The notes under the pieces: model-generated | Told to the model about the DNA's origin: nothing | The model's database searches: none | The model's input: only the letters and a program-made list of their open reading frames with translations | In this document: piece after piece, positions 21,076-34,300 of the stretch | How positions within the stretch are numbered: the first letter of the stretch is position 1 | Layout of the letters: the number at the start of each line of letters is the position of its first letter | Assembly: GCA_001986395.2 (NCBI GenBank) | Contig: MQVO02000004.1 | Span: 1,798,001 to 1,862,000, forward strand | Origin: Irpex lacteus | Taxonomy: Eukaryota > Basidiomycota > Agaricomycetes > Polyporales > Irpicaceae | DNA length: 64,000 bases | Reading direction: 5' to 3' | Made by a program: the position numbers and the translations under genes

Positions 21076-22124
21076 ATGGCAAATATAACGCAGATTCGCG
21101 AGTACATCGACATTCCATACGTCCTTAATCCAGACAGCAAGTTTCACAAGTTTGACTTGTACGTTCCAGAGAGGCAATCTTCGTCGAGCGCGTCGAAGCT
21201 GCCTCCCTTGCTCGTCTTCGTCCACGGCGGAGCCTGGCGATCGTACGTCCCACCATGCACCCACTATTCCCATTTTCTTTACTGACGACCACCCGTGGCC
21301 CCTTGAACCACGATAGCGAGGATAAATCAGACCACGCCCCACTCGCACGCCGTCTTGCTTCCCTCACCTCCTTCCCAGTCGCAGTACCCAACTACCGCCT
21401 CACCACATCCTCAACACCCCACATCAAGCACCCCGCACACGCCGAGGACCTGCACGAGTTCCTCAAGTTCATACTGGACTGGCCAGGGCCCGAACCACCC
21501 TCGAAATACGACCCAGGACGACTATACCTAGCAGGCCACAGCTGTTCAGCTCATATGTTGATGTCCATCTTCCTATCCCCCCCTTCCCCGGCTCCTCGCG
21601 CACAAGACTCAGCTGCGGCGTCTCCCTCACCGCCCACAAACAACCCAACCCGCGAACCAACCCACATCTATTCCTTCCCCCAGCTCATCCCCTCTGCACG
21701 TCTCATCGCCTCCGTCCGCGGCTTCATCCTCTCCGAAGGCATCTACGACCTCGACCTCCTCCTGCGCTCCTTCCCAGCGTACAAGGACTGGTTTGTAGCA
21801 GCCGCCTTTGGCGAGAGAGACTCCTACGCCGCAGTGAACACTATCCGGAGTGTCATTCGCAAACCACCACAATCGCCATTCACGCCGGATAAACAGGAGG
21901 AACCGGCGAAGTGGCTCGTCATACACTCTACTGGAGACACCCTCGTCGATGTACTACAGAGTCAGGGTATAGCCGAGAATCTGCGAGGACAGGGTGCGGA
22001 TGTGAAGTTGAACGACTCGGAGGTGACGGAGGAGCATAATGATCTGTTAAGGGGTGCGGTGTACCCCAGTTTGGTGGCGAAATTTGTGTTGAGAAACGAG
22101 GAGGCCGTGGCGGAGGAGGCATGA
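21076..22124 (+). CDS. BNA7: Kynurenine formamidase-like alpha/beta hydrolase
   Basis: Two exons are separated by an intron at about 21242-21315 (GTACGT...GATAG). The product of about 325 residues has the oxyanion motif HGGAW and the nucleophile elbow AGHSCSAH. An Asp in HSTGDTLVDV and a His in TEEHNDLL complete a Ser-Asp-His triad. HGGAW with GHSxSAH is the pattern of Bna7/arylformamidase, which hydrolyses N-formylkynurenine in de novo NAD synthesis. Compared with yeast Bna7 (about 261 residues) there is an extra Pro/Ser-rich loop after the nucleophile (PPSPAPRAQDSAAASPSPP). An alternative is a general carboxylesterase of the same clan. Confidence 0.78.
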
Positions 22125-22513
22125 CCATGATTACACAGAGAGGCGACCTCAACAGGGGTGAAAGGGTGTACCTGTATTTGTCGTGTATGGAAATCTTTTC
22201 AATTCAAACGTACAGAAGCGTCGGGATGTACGCCGGATTAATCGAATTAAGAAAGGGGTATCGCTCGAATGAAACAAGTGAGAAGTAGTAAGGAGCTGTG
22301 GACGCTAGAGATCATAGCGGAACCATGCGAGTAACAACAATGAGTAATGTACGAAGAGGCACGAAACGACGATTCAAGCCAGCATTAGATAAATACAGAC
22401 ACACAAGAAGGAAGACGCGTCCGTATGCATTTGGGTTTCACCAGTAGATCGCGAAAGTGAAGATTTGTTGGTATGAACGTAAAAACGCAATATCGCAGGG
22501 ATGGGTAGCACGC
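22125..22513. other. Convergent spacer, 3' flanks of the BNA7-like gene and SSO1
   Basis: No gene is seen in this 389-bp stretch. Confidence 0.4.
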
Positions 22514-23915
22514 TTATTTCTTGCCGAAGACGACGCCGAGCACGATAGCGAGGATTGCGCAGACAAGGAGGAACAGGAAGAAGCAGATCCAGCGTTTCCG
22601 GCGGGCAGCGCGGGCGTGCACAACTGCCTTTTCTGTCTGCTCCAAACTAGAGTCACGAACACGACGGAGTCAGCAAACACAGCGTAAAGGGAAATCAGGA
22701 GATCACTGTACCCTTGACGCGTGTCGTCCTCAACCTTGGCCGCTTGAGTATCAATGGTGTTGATGATCTCATCTTGTTGAGCAACGAGCACACTCATCTA
22801 AGAGATTGTCAGCAAACTTCCCACCAGGCCAGGGGGCGAAAGGCACTTACGTCGTTGAAGAGTTGAGCAAGTTCCTCAAGGGTACGTTCTATTCTTTGAA
22901 TATCGGCATGACGGTCCTGGACTTCTCTGTAAGCAGCCCGCGATTCGCCATAAGCAGAAGAGTTCGACAGCTATGCACGGTCATTAGCGGATTGTAAGGA
23001 AGATACTTGTATAACACGTACTGCTTGGGCAAAGATTTGGTCGCCAGAACCTGAGGTATCGTTGACGACCGCGTTGATTTCCTCTTGCGTAGCAGTGGGC
23101 TTGACTGCGGGGAATGTCAGAAACGACAACGCGCATAAAGAAGAATGATCAACATACCAATGCGGAACTGCCTTTCCACACGCTGCTTGTACCTCGCTCG
23201 GTAATCACGTTCCACCTGCTGGTAATTCTGGAGCGCCTCAACAAACTTCGACCTGGCAAAGTCGGTCTGTCGAGCAAGATTATACCATGAGTATTCTAGG
23301 AAAGAGCATGGCATGCAGAAATACAGCTGAAACATGGACTCACTCGGTTCTTCTTGATCCTCGCATCCTGACCTGGCTGAAGAGGCTGGGACTCTAGCGT
23401 TTGTATCCGCTGCTTGATCTTGTTCCCTAGTTCACGAGTCTGCGCGACAAGGTCTTCCAGTATCCCTGCATTCTGTCGGTTCGCGCCCTCATCTGTGCTA
23501 TTGAGAGTCTTGTTGTGCAGGTCGGAAATACGTGCGACGTTTGCCTTATAAGTCTCAATTTCGTCTTGAATTGATGAGATCTATGTCGAGAGTAGAGGGC
23601 AGCATTGAATTAAAAGCAAAGCAAGGCTTAGAGAAGGCTTAAGCTGGAGAAGAACCTGATTCCGCACCTCGTTGTAAAACTCTGTCATCACGTCCGTGCC
23701 ATTGACTGGGGAGCCATATCCATTCGTTGTCGTCGGAGAAGTGACACGATCCGGGGTCCTCACAGCACCCATCTCAAGGTCCTGCTGCCCACCCTGTCGC
23801 TGCGCCTACATCATCAGAAGAAAAAATGGTTCAGGACTCGCACCCCACCAGCTCGAACAGCTGGTAACATGGATGAGCGGCTCACCCGCAGCTGTGCCAA
23901 CCTGTCCCGCGCCAT
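22514..23915 (-). CDS. SSO1: Plasma-membrane syntaxin (Qa-SNARE) SSO1/2-type
   Basis: Eight or so short exons are predicted, the first encoding only MARDRLAQLR. The Habc three-helix bundle follows (EFYNEVRNQ, ISSIQDEIETYKANVARI, RTDFARSKFVEALQNYQQVE). The SNARE motif (QRIERTLEELAQLFNDMSVL) carries the Qa zero-layer Gln in VAQQDEII. A basic patch comes before a single C-terminal transmembrane anchor (WICFFLFLLVCAILAIVLGV) ending FGKK. Syntaxins of this type pair with Sec9 and Snc v-SNAREs to fuse secretory vesicles at the plasma membrane. That role is inferred from family, and in filamentous fungi it supports hyphal tip growth. The stop TAA at 22514-22516 directly follows GKK. Confidence 0.93.
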
Positions 23916-24388
23916 CGTTCCAAAGGGGTATCCTAGCCGTTAAAAAGAGGGGCAAAGCTTGAGGGTTAGAGTGGGGAGGCCGTAAAGTACAACGAGGTCG
24001 TCAAAAGGAGCGGGGGCGACGACCAAGACAGCGATGGCGGCGAACAAGTCTGCGGCAGGCACCAAAGAAGACTTGGTGGGCGTTAGCGCCTTAGGTGGGA
24101 TGATCTCGCAAGCAGGCTGACAAGGCGATATCCGAATCACCCCACGTGCGCACCGCCGCTGAAGGCACCTGCTGCGCCCGTGCTCAGGCGGGCAGTGGAT
24201 TCACCGAGGCACACAGCATGGGAAGGCACATGAGGCGGAGGTATACAAGTGTGGGCAGAACTGTATTTACAACAACGACAGCAAGATACAAAGCAATAGA
24301 TACATATGCTCAAAGAGAACCCCCACGATACGTATACAAATCCGAAACGAAGTCGGAGAACACAAGAAATACCCCTGGATCATCACAC
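23916..24388. other. SSO1 promoter and SFI1 3' flank
   Basis: No gene is supported in this 473-bp stretch. Confidence 0.4.
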
Positions 24389-27300
24389 TCACGGTGGTTC
24401 TCGTGAGGCCAACGACCCCAAGTCCGTAGGAGGTCGGGAGCGCAGCTGCAGGCCGCGCAGCTCTTGCCAGAGCCTGCTCCTCCCGATTTCGTCTGTATCT
24501 CCGGTGGTACTGGTCGGCGCAGTCACAGACGCGGGCCCACGGGGGAACCCTCCACTGTGACGCTTGCTATAGCCGTAAGACGAGGTTGTAGTCCGCGCTG
24601 GACTGGGATCACGAACAGTGCTGGCTCTTGTAGATAATCTCGGCCGCGTCGGGCTCGCGGTAGACAGTCTGGGACGGCTGGCGCGTTCGGGAGATTTTGA
24701 ACGCTCGGAGAGGAGACTAGCGATCCCAAGTTTGCCTTTGTACAAGCCCGCGCTAGCCCGTGGTCGGATAGTAGTGGAAGAAGGTCCCGCGGCATCAGAG
24801 ACTGGACTTGTAGATCGTACCGTTGGTCGCGGAAACGTTGAGGCTGGCGCTGCCACGGGCTTAGAGGCGGCAATCGTGCGCGACGGTGCACCACTTTGTC
24901 GGGGAGCCGCTGTAGGGAGGCGGAGATATCTGGCTCGACTATAAGGTTTCGCCGTCAGAAAGTCAGAATGATTCGAGGGTATTCGACAGTTACGTACGCG
25001 ACGGCCTTCAACTCGATCTTCGTCTTGTATGCCTGCATCCACTTCGCAAACGCCTTGGCTGCAGGGTTGTTAGAATTCACATACCAAACGGGTCATAGAT
25101 AGACAAGGACGTACCGAGCAGAGACGCACGGTCCACTTCACGCGCCTCTCTCGCTTGCAACGCTCTCGGCATGGCGTCTCGCCATGTTTTCCAAAAGCGA
25201 GCTTTGAGGTGAGATGCGTGGAATCGCACCGCAGGTAGCGACTAAAACACATCGATTAGGGGTCATATGGCTCTCTCAGCGCGGTTCACTTACTTTGGTC
25301 TTTGAGTGCCAAATACCAAACGCCCGGAAGACAAGATTACGCTGGCTTTGTATGAGACACGCATCCGCCTGGGCGATATTGAATGAGCATTCTATGGTCA
25401 AGTGCACACGGAGACCACTCACAATGGGTTGAAGACGAATGGCGAGATAGCGTTCTCGCCACTTATCCCAGGCATCAGCGACAACTGCCATCTTTAATTC
25501 ATCCTCCTTCTGCTGTAGTAGAAGACGGCGATGACGAGATTTTCGAGCCGCAGTGAGCCAACGGTAGAACATCTTGCGCATGTTCTCTGCGTAGTAACCC
25601 GTCAATGACCGATTACAAATGATAAGATTGCGTACACTGACCTTCGCGCTTCACATCCTGGTAACTCTCCATGAGACTTAGTTCTTCCACATGACGAATG
25701 CAGACGCTCTTCCACTTCTTGAATGCAATCCTATGGGGAAGCAAGCCTGAGCACGGGAACATCCAGAGGTGACAATGAAACCATTTACGTTAGAACTTTC
25801 CGGTCGGATTGAGAAGCCACTTTCAACTCTCGGAATTTCATATCCGCTACTCTATTGGTCCAGTGGGTCAAAGCCGCGGACATGATCCTCTGATTAAAGG
25901 TCAGTGACTGTAGAGCATGTAAGGATAGGGATACAGACCAATGTGATGCGCTGAGAAATCAAGTCTTCTGTGAGCTTCATCTGCCGTTGAGCCTGGGTAC
26001 GTGATATCCATTCTACAAGTACGTCAGATCACTTCTACGACCTGCGGGACGATGATCACTCACCCTTCATATAGGAACGAAGCAGGCGAGTCTCGAAGAT
26101 CTTGAGCTTCTGCTCTCTGCGCTTGTCCTCCAGCTTCTGCTGCCATTTCTTCCATGCCATCCGTATGATGAAGTACTTCTCGACGAGTTTAGCTTGCTTA
26201 ACGAGCTTCAACTTCGCACGAAGCTGCAATCGCCAGACTAGCATCATCTTGAAACGAAGCTGAATTGAGTGGTAGTGAACAGCGAAAGCTTGAGCATTCT
26301 GATGGGTTGTGTGCACTTGACGCCACCTCTGCAGCGAACTAGATGCGAGCGTTGAAGATGATCGAAGTGAAAACGCTATTGCACGATCTACAAGGCGAAG
26401 TTAGCGATTCCGGAATATTGCGCAAGCATAATGCTAACCTTCAAGCTGTCTCTGCTGGTTGAGCCGCTTAGCCCATAAAGCAAGAGTTTGTTTGAGGAGT
26501 CGAGCACTCTTGACACGATCAAGGAGTCTACCCCTTTCATGCGCTTTCCAAACTCGCCAAACCGCACGGATAAGTACGTCGTTCTGACGAGCCCTGTACT
26601 TCTCAGCCCTAACTTCCAATGCCTAGAATAAGCACGATATTTTTATTAGTAGGTACATGATCGGCGGAGGGCCAAGAACATTTACCTGTGTTTGGCTTTG
26701 AGCTCTTTGCCACCTACGGAAAACGTGCTTCGTCACTAAGAGATCGCAGTGATCGTCCGCAAGCCGATTGAGCATCCTGTATAAAGCTCAGCGACATGAC
26801 CAATGAATATTGAAGTCACTTACATCCGTCTCTTCCAAACTTCCATCGCATCCGCTAGAATTCGAAGCCCAACTCTCTCGGCCATAGCACGTTCGGCGTT
26901 CTTCACCCCCATCTCCCTCTTCCACAAATCCCACCACCGCTCCTTTTGCGACTTCGCTCTCCTTGCAACAAATTGATCTGCCGCATCTTCCAGACGGCCC
27001 AGCTTTACCAGCTTTGTTCTCCACTTGTTGTAGAACCGTAGGACAAGCTTTTGAGAGTAGTGTTCCTCGGCAATATGTGATCGGTAGGACTGTCTCCATT
27101 TGGCCCATGCGTCCTTCTTCAGCTTCAACTCGTGTCGTTCACGCACAGTCTTCATTCGCATCCGCATGTCGTTCCTCCACTGTGTCTGTTTCCTCTCCTT
27201 CAGCTTTACCCTCCACAACTGCACTGCAGCTTCAAGACGCCGTCCATCGGAGAGCTTCGCCACTCGTTGATACAACTCGCAACGCTGAGCTGTCTTAGCC

Positions 27301-28560
27301 CGCCAATTGTGTAGCGCAAGACGGACGATCAAATTGTCTCTTGCCTCCGAGATTTGTTCGTTCGTGGTCTGGAAAAGATAGTAGAGTACGTGTCTTAGTA
27401 ACTTCGCTCATTCGGAAGGACTGCATACATACGACTATCCACTGGTACCCTTGTTTCCAGACCTCCCAGCATCGCTCTACCAGCCTATCTTCCCGGAACC
27501 GATCCGCTTCCTTCTCATCTCCCGCCATCCTGATCTTGGTCCACGCATCATCCTCGTTTATGACACTCCCTCTACGTTCCCTGGCTTGCAGAACAGCAGC
27601 ACGCGCGGCCGCAGGAGCGACGTGTGAGGTAGAAGCCTCACTCGCGCTAGGAGGAACCTTAGTGTGTGCTCGAGCCAATGCACGCAAAGGTGTATACGAG
27701 GATGCCTTTACAGCGTCATCAGTCTCACGGGTAGCAGCACCATAGGAAGGAGGCTTTGAGGAGGAGGCTTTGGCAGTGTCCACAGTAGCGTCTGAAGTCT
27801 CGCCGTCCCAAGCCCTGGGAAGACGCGAGAACGGACGCCGTGCTTTGGCAACCGGTGTACTAGTCAGAGCAGAGGCAAGTTCATCGTCAAGGTTAATGGT
27901 GTTGGTGATGGCAGATAACGCAGGGGATGTAGGGCGGCGGGTAGTGACAGTGCGAGTGCGGGGACGGGCGGTAGGAGTTGCTTCGATTGTGTCGTCGATT
28001 GGGACCGCGTCGGATTCAGTGTCGTCTTGGTGTGAGTGAAGGGTAAAGACATCGTCATCCTTCTCGAGAGCTTTCAGGGCTCCCGTGAGTCGCGTTAGTA
28101 TCTTCGCTTTACTGGGAAGGGGGGATATCGACCGAGCTTGAGATGGAGGGCGGAGGGGTGCCTTCTTAGGCAAGATGTCCTTGGCTTGAGTTGTCGTACC
28201 AGTACGCAGTTGCTGTCCCTTCACCATCTCCCACTTTTCTCCCCAGTTCTTCCCTCGCAGAGTTCCAAGCTTGAGCAGCTTGCCATAGTAGACCACCTCG
28301 TGCTGGGGGTCCATACCGCGCTCCTGCAATGTATCATTGTAGGCTTTGAATATGGTCAAAAAGGTTGTTGCGGAGGGCCCGGCTTTCGAGATCACAGTGT
28401 CAATGAATTCGATTTCCTCGGGGGACAAAGCAGCGAGTTCAGGAGCGGATGCGATAGACGACCGAGAGTTGCTTAGAATCTCCTCGGCCGCTGCTACAGT
28501 TGGGTTCTTGAGAGCAGGCCGGAGAGGAGACGAAGCACGTGCAGGTCGAAATCGCGACAT
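24389..28560 (-). CDS. SFI1: Spindle pole body protein SFI1 (centrin-binding repeats)
   Basis: A large multi-exon gene. The N-terminal region (starting MSRFRPARASSPLRPALK) is basic, Ser/Pro/Thr-rich and includes a helical segment before GLDPQ-like sequence (TFLTIFKAYNDTLQERGMD). The middle is an array of helical repeats with the Sfi1 pattern of Trp/Leu spaced by Arg/Lys (for example ALHNWRAKTAQR, AVQLWRVKLKER, DAWAKWRQSYRSH, RFYNKWRTKLVK, RAWKKWQQ-like units). About 20 such repeats are spread across exons between 25000 and 27330. The C-terminus is a Ser/Arg/Pro-rich tail. Sfi1 filaments bind centrin/Cdc31 and template spindle pole body duplication. The ATG at 28560 lies 116 bp downstream of a TCACGTGA palindrome. 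Confidence 0.92.
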
Positions 28561-29180
28561 AAGAGATGCAACTTAAACACAGAAAAACATAGCCAAAGAT
28601 ATCGCGGGAGAGTACTCGGTGGACGCAGGAAATAAACAGCAAACAACGCGCCGCGACTCGCGTTAAACACAAGGGTCACGTGAGCGCTAATGGTCAGGTC
28701 CGAGCGGAGGTTCGCAAGGGGCTACTGACAGCGTGGAAGTCGTAATATACGCTTGTTGAACATTGAGTTTCTACTTAGATGCAGTAGTCATATAATATAC
28801 ATGTGTCCAATGCGCAGAAGGTCCTTGGATGGCACAATACTAACAGGGTATCAAAATGTAGGTAAACGAGCTACGACGCCCTTGTCCGGCAAACAGAGTC
28901 GCATAGCCCACCTCATGGAGCACCAGCAAGTTGGTAGCAAGCCATGGGGACTATGAAATGCTAACAAAGTTCGCGGCCGGCCATCAGGTGGAACCATGAC
29001 AAGGTTCAAAGAGATAGAGCGCATTAACAGCTTCCTTTGACGGCCGCCAGAGTGTAACTCAAATGCGGGCGTCCTGCGGAGACAATGAGGGATGAGCTGT
29101 GCCGTATACTCCCCGCCACATGAAATTGACTGACCTGCGTCAAAAAAAGTCGATAAGCGCCACGGTAGTCGCATGCGCAC
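28561..29180. other. SFI1 promoter and 3' flank of the BTB gene
   Basis: No gene is seen. A palindromic TCACGTGA (E-box/CPF1-like) sits at 28676-28683. CGCG-containing sequences, as in ACGCGCCGCG, lie about 80 bp before the SFI1 start. Confidence 0.45.
28676..28683. promoter_or_regulatory. TCACGTGA E-box palindrome upstream of SFI1
   Basis: This perfect 8-bp palindrome matches the bHLH-binding CACGTG core of Cbf1/Pho4-type factors. It lies 116-123 bp before the SFI1 ATG. Function is inference from position only. Confidence 0.3.
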
Positions 29181-30395
29181 TCATAGCGCAGCTGAAGCTG
29201 CTCGAGATGAACTCGAATCGAGGTCCTCGAAACCGAAGATCGTTGGCAGCTCATCCCATATCTCCTGTCTTACTCGTACGAGTTCTTTCCTGACATGATT
29301 CGTACAAGCTGGACAGAAGCTCGCGTGTGGGATCGTGTCGATGAGGTACTTGATGGCGCCGAGTGGGTCAAACGGACGCACAGCCCCTGGGCCTTCCAGC
29401 TTGAATTCGCGATGGCATTCTGTCCGCGCCCATGAGCAGCTTGAAGGTATCATGCATTCGACTGCTCCGAGATAGGAGGTCAGGCAGTCTTCTATGTCTG
29501 ACAGCCATGCATCCAGCCGTGCCCGCCCGCGAACGTAACGTAGTAAGTTCGTCTGATCGAGCATTGTCCACCGCGCTGTCCGTCCTCCCCGGGCAAGCAC
29601 GTTCTCATGCTCAAGCTCAGCATCCGGATCTGCGTCGGAAGAGCGGTATTCGTCCCAGTCCGCGGCTGCGTCGGTGATCGCGAGCTGATAGAAAGCCGCT
29701 GGGAGGATAGAAGGGCACGCGAAGGTGGTCGCGAGAGCAATGGCGGACGCTGGCTCGGGAAAAGAATCATCGATGGTAGGCTTAGCGCTGATGTCGTCGT
29801 CTATATCCATTCCCTTTGTAGATGGTAGCTGTTCGCGGGCGTATTCCACTTCTATCTGCAGCCGATCCCACTCCTGCAAGGTTCGTGGCCAGTCGGCCTG
29901 CACGCATCGTAGGAGAGAGCTATGTAGCGACTCCATTTGATACTTGGAGGTCAACTTCAGCATACCCATGACGAGGACGGCGTTATTGGGATCAAGCCTT
30001 CGTAGCGTGGCAGTCCTATAATTCAAATATCCGATAGATACCGCAATGAGTCTCGTGGACGTGGAAGCACGAACATTAACCGCCTACCGTGACAGGGTGT
30101 TGTACAGGAGACTCAGCACATTTCCCAAATCGTCGGCATCGTCAGGCAGGCGCATGACGGTGGCCCCATCATACATCTCGGTGGTATGACCATGTCCCGG
30201 TGGTGACGATAACGAGAGCATCTCTCGGAATACTGGCGAGTTCCGGGTGAGGTAGACTCTATCAACGCGGAACAGCTGCAATGCGTCCGACGCTTTGGTC
30301 AGTGCACAGAGCACGATGTCACCGTCAGGGAAATATACAGTTGGGTCACGTTCTATCTTCGTATGACCGTCTGAGAGGAGGGGCGGTGAGTTCAT
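29181..30395 (-). CDS. BTB/POZ domain protein
   Basis: Two exons are predicted, with one intron of about 70-80 nt between LLYNTLSR and TATLRRLDP. The N-terminal BTB fold is visible as DPTVYFPDGDIVLCALTKA (strand region), VDRVYLTRNSPVFREMLSL (helix with the typical S-x-x-F) and DDADDLGNVLSLLY. The remainder resembles the alpha-helical C-terminal part common to Agaricomycete BTB proteins (MGMLKLTSKYQMESLHSSLL). It includes a cysteine pair (FCPACTNH) near the end. BTB proteins dimerise and may serve as Cul3 adaptors. These fungal family members are numerous and mostly uncharacterised, so the target is unknown. Confidence 0.85.
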
Positions 30396-31386
30396 GGGTA
30401 GGGGAGGCGGGTGACAGTGCGAAATTTGAGGAAAGCATCTGGGAGAGTTGGCTGGAAATCGAGCTCAGATATATATGATAGCTGGCTGAGGCGCGAGAGA
30501 AGTCGAGAGCGCCTCGTATCCAAGATCCAAGCTGATCCAAGACGGATAAATCCTGTTCTGCGGCGCTTGCCCGACATTACAGTTTGCGAGCAAACCCAAT
30601 TTCATCCGAGCGTCTTGGCCTTCCCGTGAAGAGCTTTACGGCGCTATACAAGCGTCCCTGGGCGTTTTTCAAGCACACGACGCGGCGTCAAAATGGTGGA
30701 AGTTCTGCTTTCCGGCTCACACCATCAAAGACACAGCTCGGCAACCCTCTCAGACGCGGGCCCTGGCCATGAGATTGACGTTTGAGGCGTCTGCCTCTAC
30801 CTGTCCAGAACAAAGTGAAATGACGTGGAACGCCCAGTGGAGATTTCAGACACTCACACAAAGAGCTTCCGCAACCGCCCTAGATCTTTTCTAAGGATAG
30901 CGTTAGATCCCTCAACAGGATCTAAGCGCGAACTCCGTTGATAGAGTCTTTTCATTGCTGTGTGCTGATCTGGAAGCATGCGCTGCGGCGGTTGTCATAT
31001 GCGCGGAGTGGGTCTACTCGTTACCGCCAACGCGGGAGGGAGATGGGCAAGCGACTAAGTCAAATTGCCATGGCGTTATTTTGAGATAGACTCCGAAATG
31101 CAGGGGACAACGGCGACTACTCGCCATCACGAGGCACGACATGGGAGCTTGCTGCGTCGGTGAGCTTGTTTCCGCTCGACGTTGAACATTGGTCAGGGGC
31201 GGTGTGAGAGCGTTGCTTTCAAGTAAACTCAACCTGAAGAAGCGCACAAGCAAGACGAACTTTCCTGATGAGGCAATGCACGATCGGATCTCATCACGTG
31301 CCCGATCACTGAGTCAGTCAATTATCGCGCACGCGCTTGAAAGATAGATCTCTTCGTGTTACTCTTACCATCGAGTACGTTACAGA
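30396..31386. other. Divergent intergenic region, BTB gene / eIF2B epsilon
   Basis: The region is 991 bp with no gene seen. It contains a CACGTG at 31295-31300, about 90 bp before the eIF2B epsilon ATG. Confidence 0.4.
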
Positions 31387-34300
31387 ATGCCTCCAAAATC
31401 ATCTGCAGGAAAGGAGAAGGACCTGGGCGGCGATGAAGAGGTTTTGCAAGCGGTCATCCTGGCCGACAGCTTCAACCAACGTTTCCGACCGCTCACGGTG
31501 AGCAAGCCTCGGGTTAGTGTTAAACTCTGTCCAACATCGCACGCGCTGAAGCAAAGCACGGATCGCACAGTGCCTCCTGCCGGTATGTAACGCAACATTG
31601 CTCGACTGGACGTTTGAGAGTCTTGCACTAGCGGGTGTGCAAGAAATCTTTGTGATTTGTCGCTCGTTCCCCGAACAGGTCAAGGCGGCCATCCAGTGAG
31701 TCGATTTCGCGCTGCAATCAAATAATGCGCCGAGCGCGCTTCTATCTCTACCCTACCTGTTCCCCTGAAAACTTACATTCTGGCTTCCCTTCATCTGTTG
31801 CTCCAAGGGATTCGAAATGGTCGAAACCAGCGTCTGGTATCAAGATTGTACCCATTATCACCTCAAAGCAGACCTTCACTCCAGGCGATGCTATGCGCGA
31901 CATCTACACTCACAGCATCATCACATCTGATTTTGTTCTCGTCATGGGCGATCTGGTTAGTAACGTCCGGCTAGACGAGGTCGTCCGTATACACAAGGAG
32001 CGCAGGAAAACCAACAAAGACGCTATCATGACTATGGTCGTGAAAGAGAGCGGCGCCTCCCATCGAACAAGGTATGCCCGCACATGCCTTTGCAACCTTC
32101 TCCCATCCCATCTCCGTGGCCTCTGCGCGTTAAAACACGTCAGAGGCAGGGCAAGGAGAGGGGAAACTCCGGCCGCCAGCACTGTGTGGTTGGTTTTGCC
32201 CCTCTTCTATTCGCCACAGCTCATGTTCCCGCGTTTTGAATGTTCTAACTGTTATTGTTCGGCGACTTGTCCGTCCCTCGTGTCCTGTTGTTGATTTAGA
32301 TCGAAAGGCGACTCAAGCGTGTTCGTGCTTGACGCACACACCTCCGAGTGTCTCCACTATGAGCCCGTCATCGGCGTGCCGCCCACCAAACATGTGCGAA
32401 TTCCGCGGGAGATTCTCGCAGAGCATCCAGAAGTACAAATTCGCAACGACCTTATTGACTGTATGATCGACGTCTGCTCTGTCGAGGTGCGTCTACATTC
32501 CACCCGCGTCATGTCCATGTGCGCTCGGCACGGAGTGTTACAGTCACTGACGATATCCGAGGCGTCCAGGTCCCATCGCTCTTTCAAGATAACTTTGATT
32601 ATGGCGATATCCGTAGAGATTTTGTATCCGGTGTGCTCACATCCGACCTGCTGATGAAGAACATATACTGCTACGTCGCTAAAGACGGCTATGCCGCACG
32701 GGTCGCTGATACTCGTAGCTACGACGCGGTCAGGTGAGTAGTATTGCATAATTCTGCGTCAATATATCACAAATCTCTGACAATTTTTATCATTTGTATA
32801 TCAAACACAATTAGTAAGGACATACTCTCGCGCTGGACTTTCCCTCTCGTACCGGATGACAATCACCCTGGTGGCCACCTGTACGAACATCTCCGCGGTA
32901 ACAAGTACATCGCAAAGGACAACACCGTTTCCCTTTCCCGGTACGTCACATTTCCTCTTCGCCTTCCTGCGCACCGCTCTGATCTCCTGGAAACGTCACT
33001 CTGATCCGACTGTCAAATATATCGTGTTTCCCAATCTATCTTATGTCTCATTTTGAAACACATCTCCGTCCACCTTACGTCCTTCTCCGAAACTCAACCT
33101 AATTCTCCATGTCTCCTTGCGTCTATCTTGCGCTTATCTCCAAAACATGTTATTCTTCCGGATAATCGCCTCGTCGGACCTGGACTCTTACAGAACATGC
33201 AAAATCAACTCAAACACCCTCATCGGCTCGCACACCACCATTGCATCCGGAGCTTCCGTCAGTTCCAGCGTTATCGGACAACGCTGTACCATCGGCTCCG
33301 ACGTTGTCCTCCACAACGCCTATATCTTTGATGGCACCACTATTGGTGCGCGGTCGGTCGTGAGGCAGAGTATCGTGGGGGCGAAAGTGCAGGTAGGCGA
33401 GGGCAGTACAATTGAGAGGGGAAGTCTGGTAGGGGATGGGGTTGTACTTGGTAAGAACGCGAAGTTGGGGCCGTTTGAGAGGGTGTCTAGAAGGAAAGCG
33501 GAGGTGTTGAAGGAACTTGGTGCGGATGGAGAGGAGTTGGAGGAAGATGACGATAGTGAGGATGAGTGGGAGGAGGTTGAGAAACGTGAGTGTTATTTCC
33601 CTACGACAGGCAACTCTAGACACGATTTTGCTTTTGCTGACAATTATGTGGGGAACTGCAGATCAAGAAAATGCTGAGGAAATTTTGGGAGAAGGGCCAA
33701 ATGCCATCGTATGGCCAAAGGGACCTTCGGCAGACGATGAAGACTTAGATGAGGTCGAACGTTTCGCGAACCAAAGACTCATGCGATTAGGTATCCACTT
33801 ATCTTCTAACATACACTGAAACCATTGTTCTCACGCATATTATATCGACTAGGAGACACAGCATCCGACCTCGAACTTTCAGACGACGATCTCTCCTCAG
33901 ACTCTTCCGACTCGGGATCCGAATCCGACGCTTCTTCCTTCCGCCCTTCTTATTCTCGTTCATCCTCACGCTCTTCATTCTCTATCCCGTTGGCGTCTTC
34001 TGTCGACGCCCCCACCTCCAGCTTACACGGCCTCTCCGATGCAGCTGCCGAGTCCGAATTCCGCAACGAACTCAAGCAGTCCGTGAAACGTGCATTTGAA
34101 GAGGGTCATTCGATCGACAATGCGGCGGTCGAGCTCAAAACGCTTCGCATGGCGAGCAACGGGAATTTACGCACAGTGAGGGAGGTGGTCATAGAGGCTA
34201 TCGTGGAGGAGATTGGAATCATAGAGGGGGATGCCCAGGGCCAGCGGAAGGCGATCGCGGAAGTCGTCGATCGATGGGGGCCGTTGGTTGATAGGATTGG

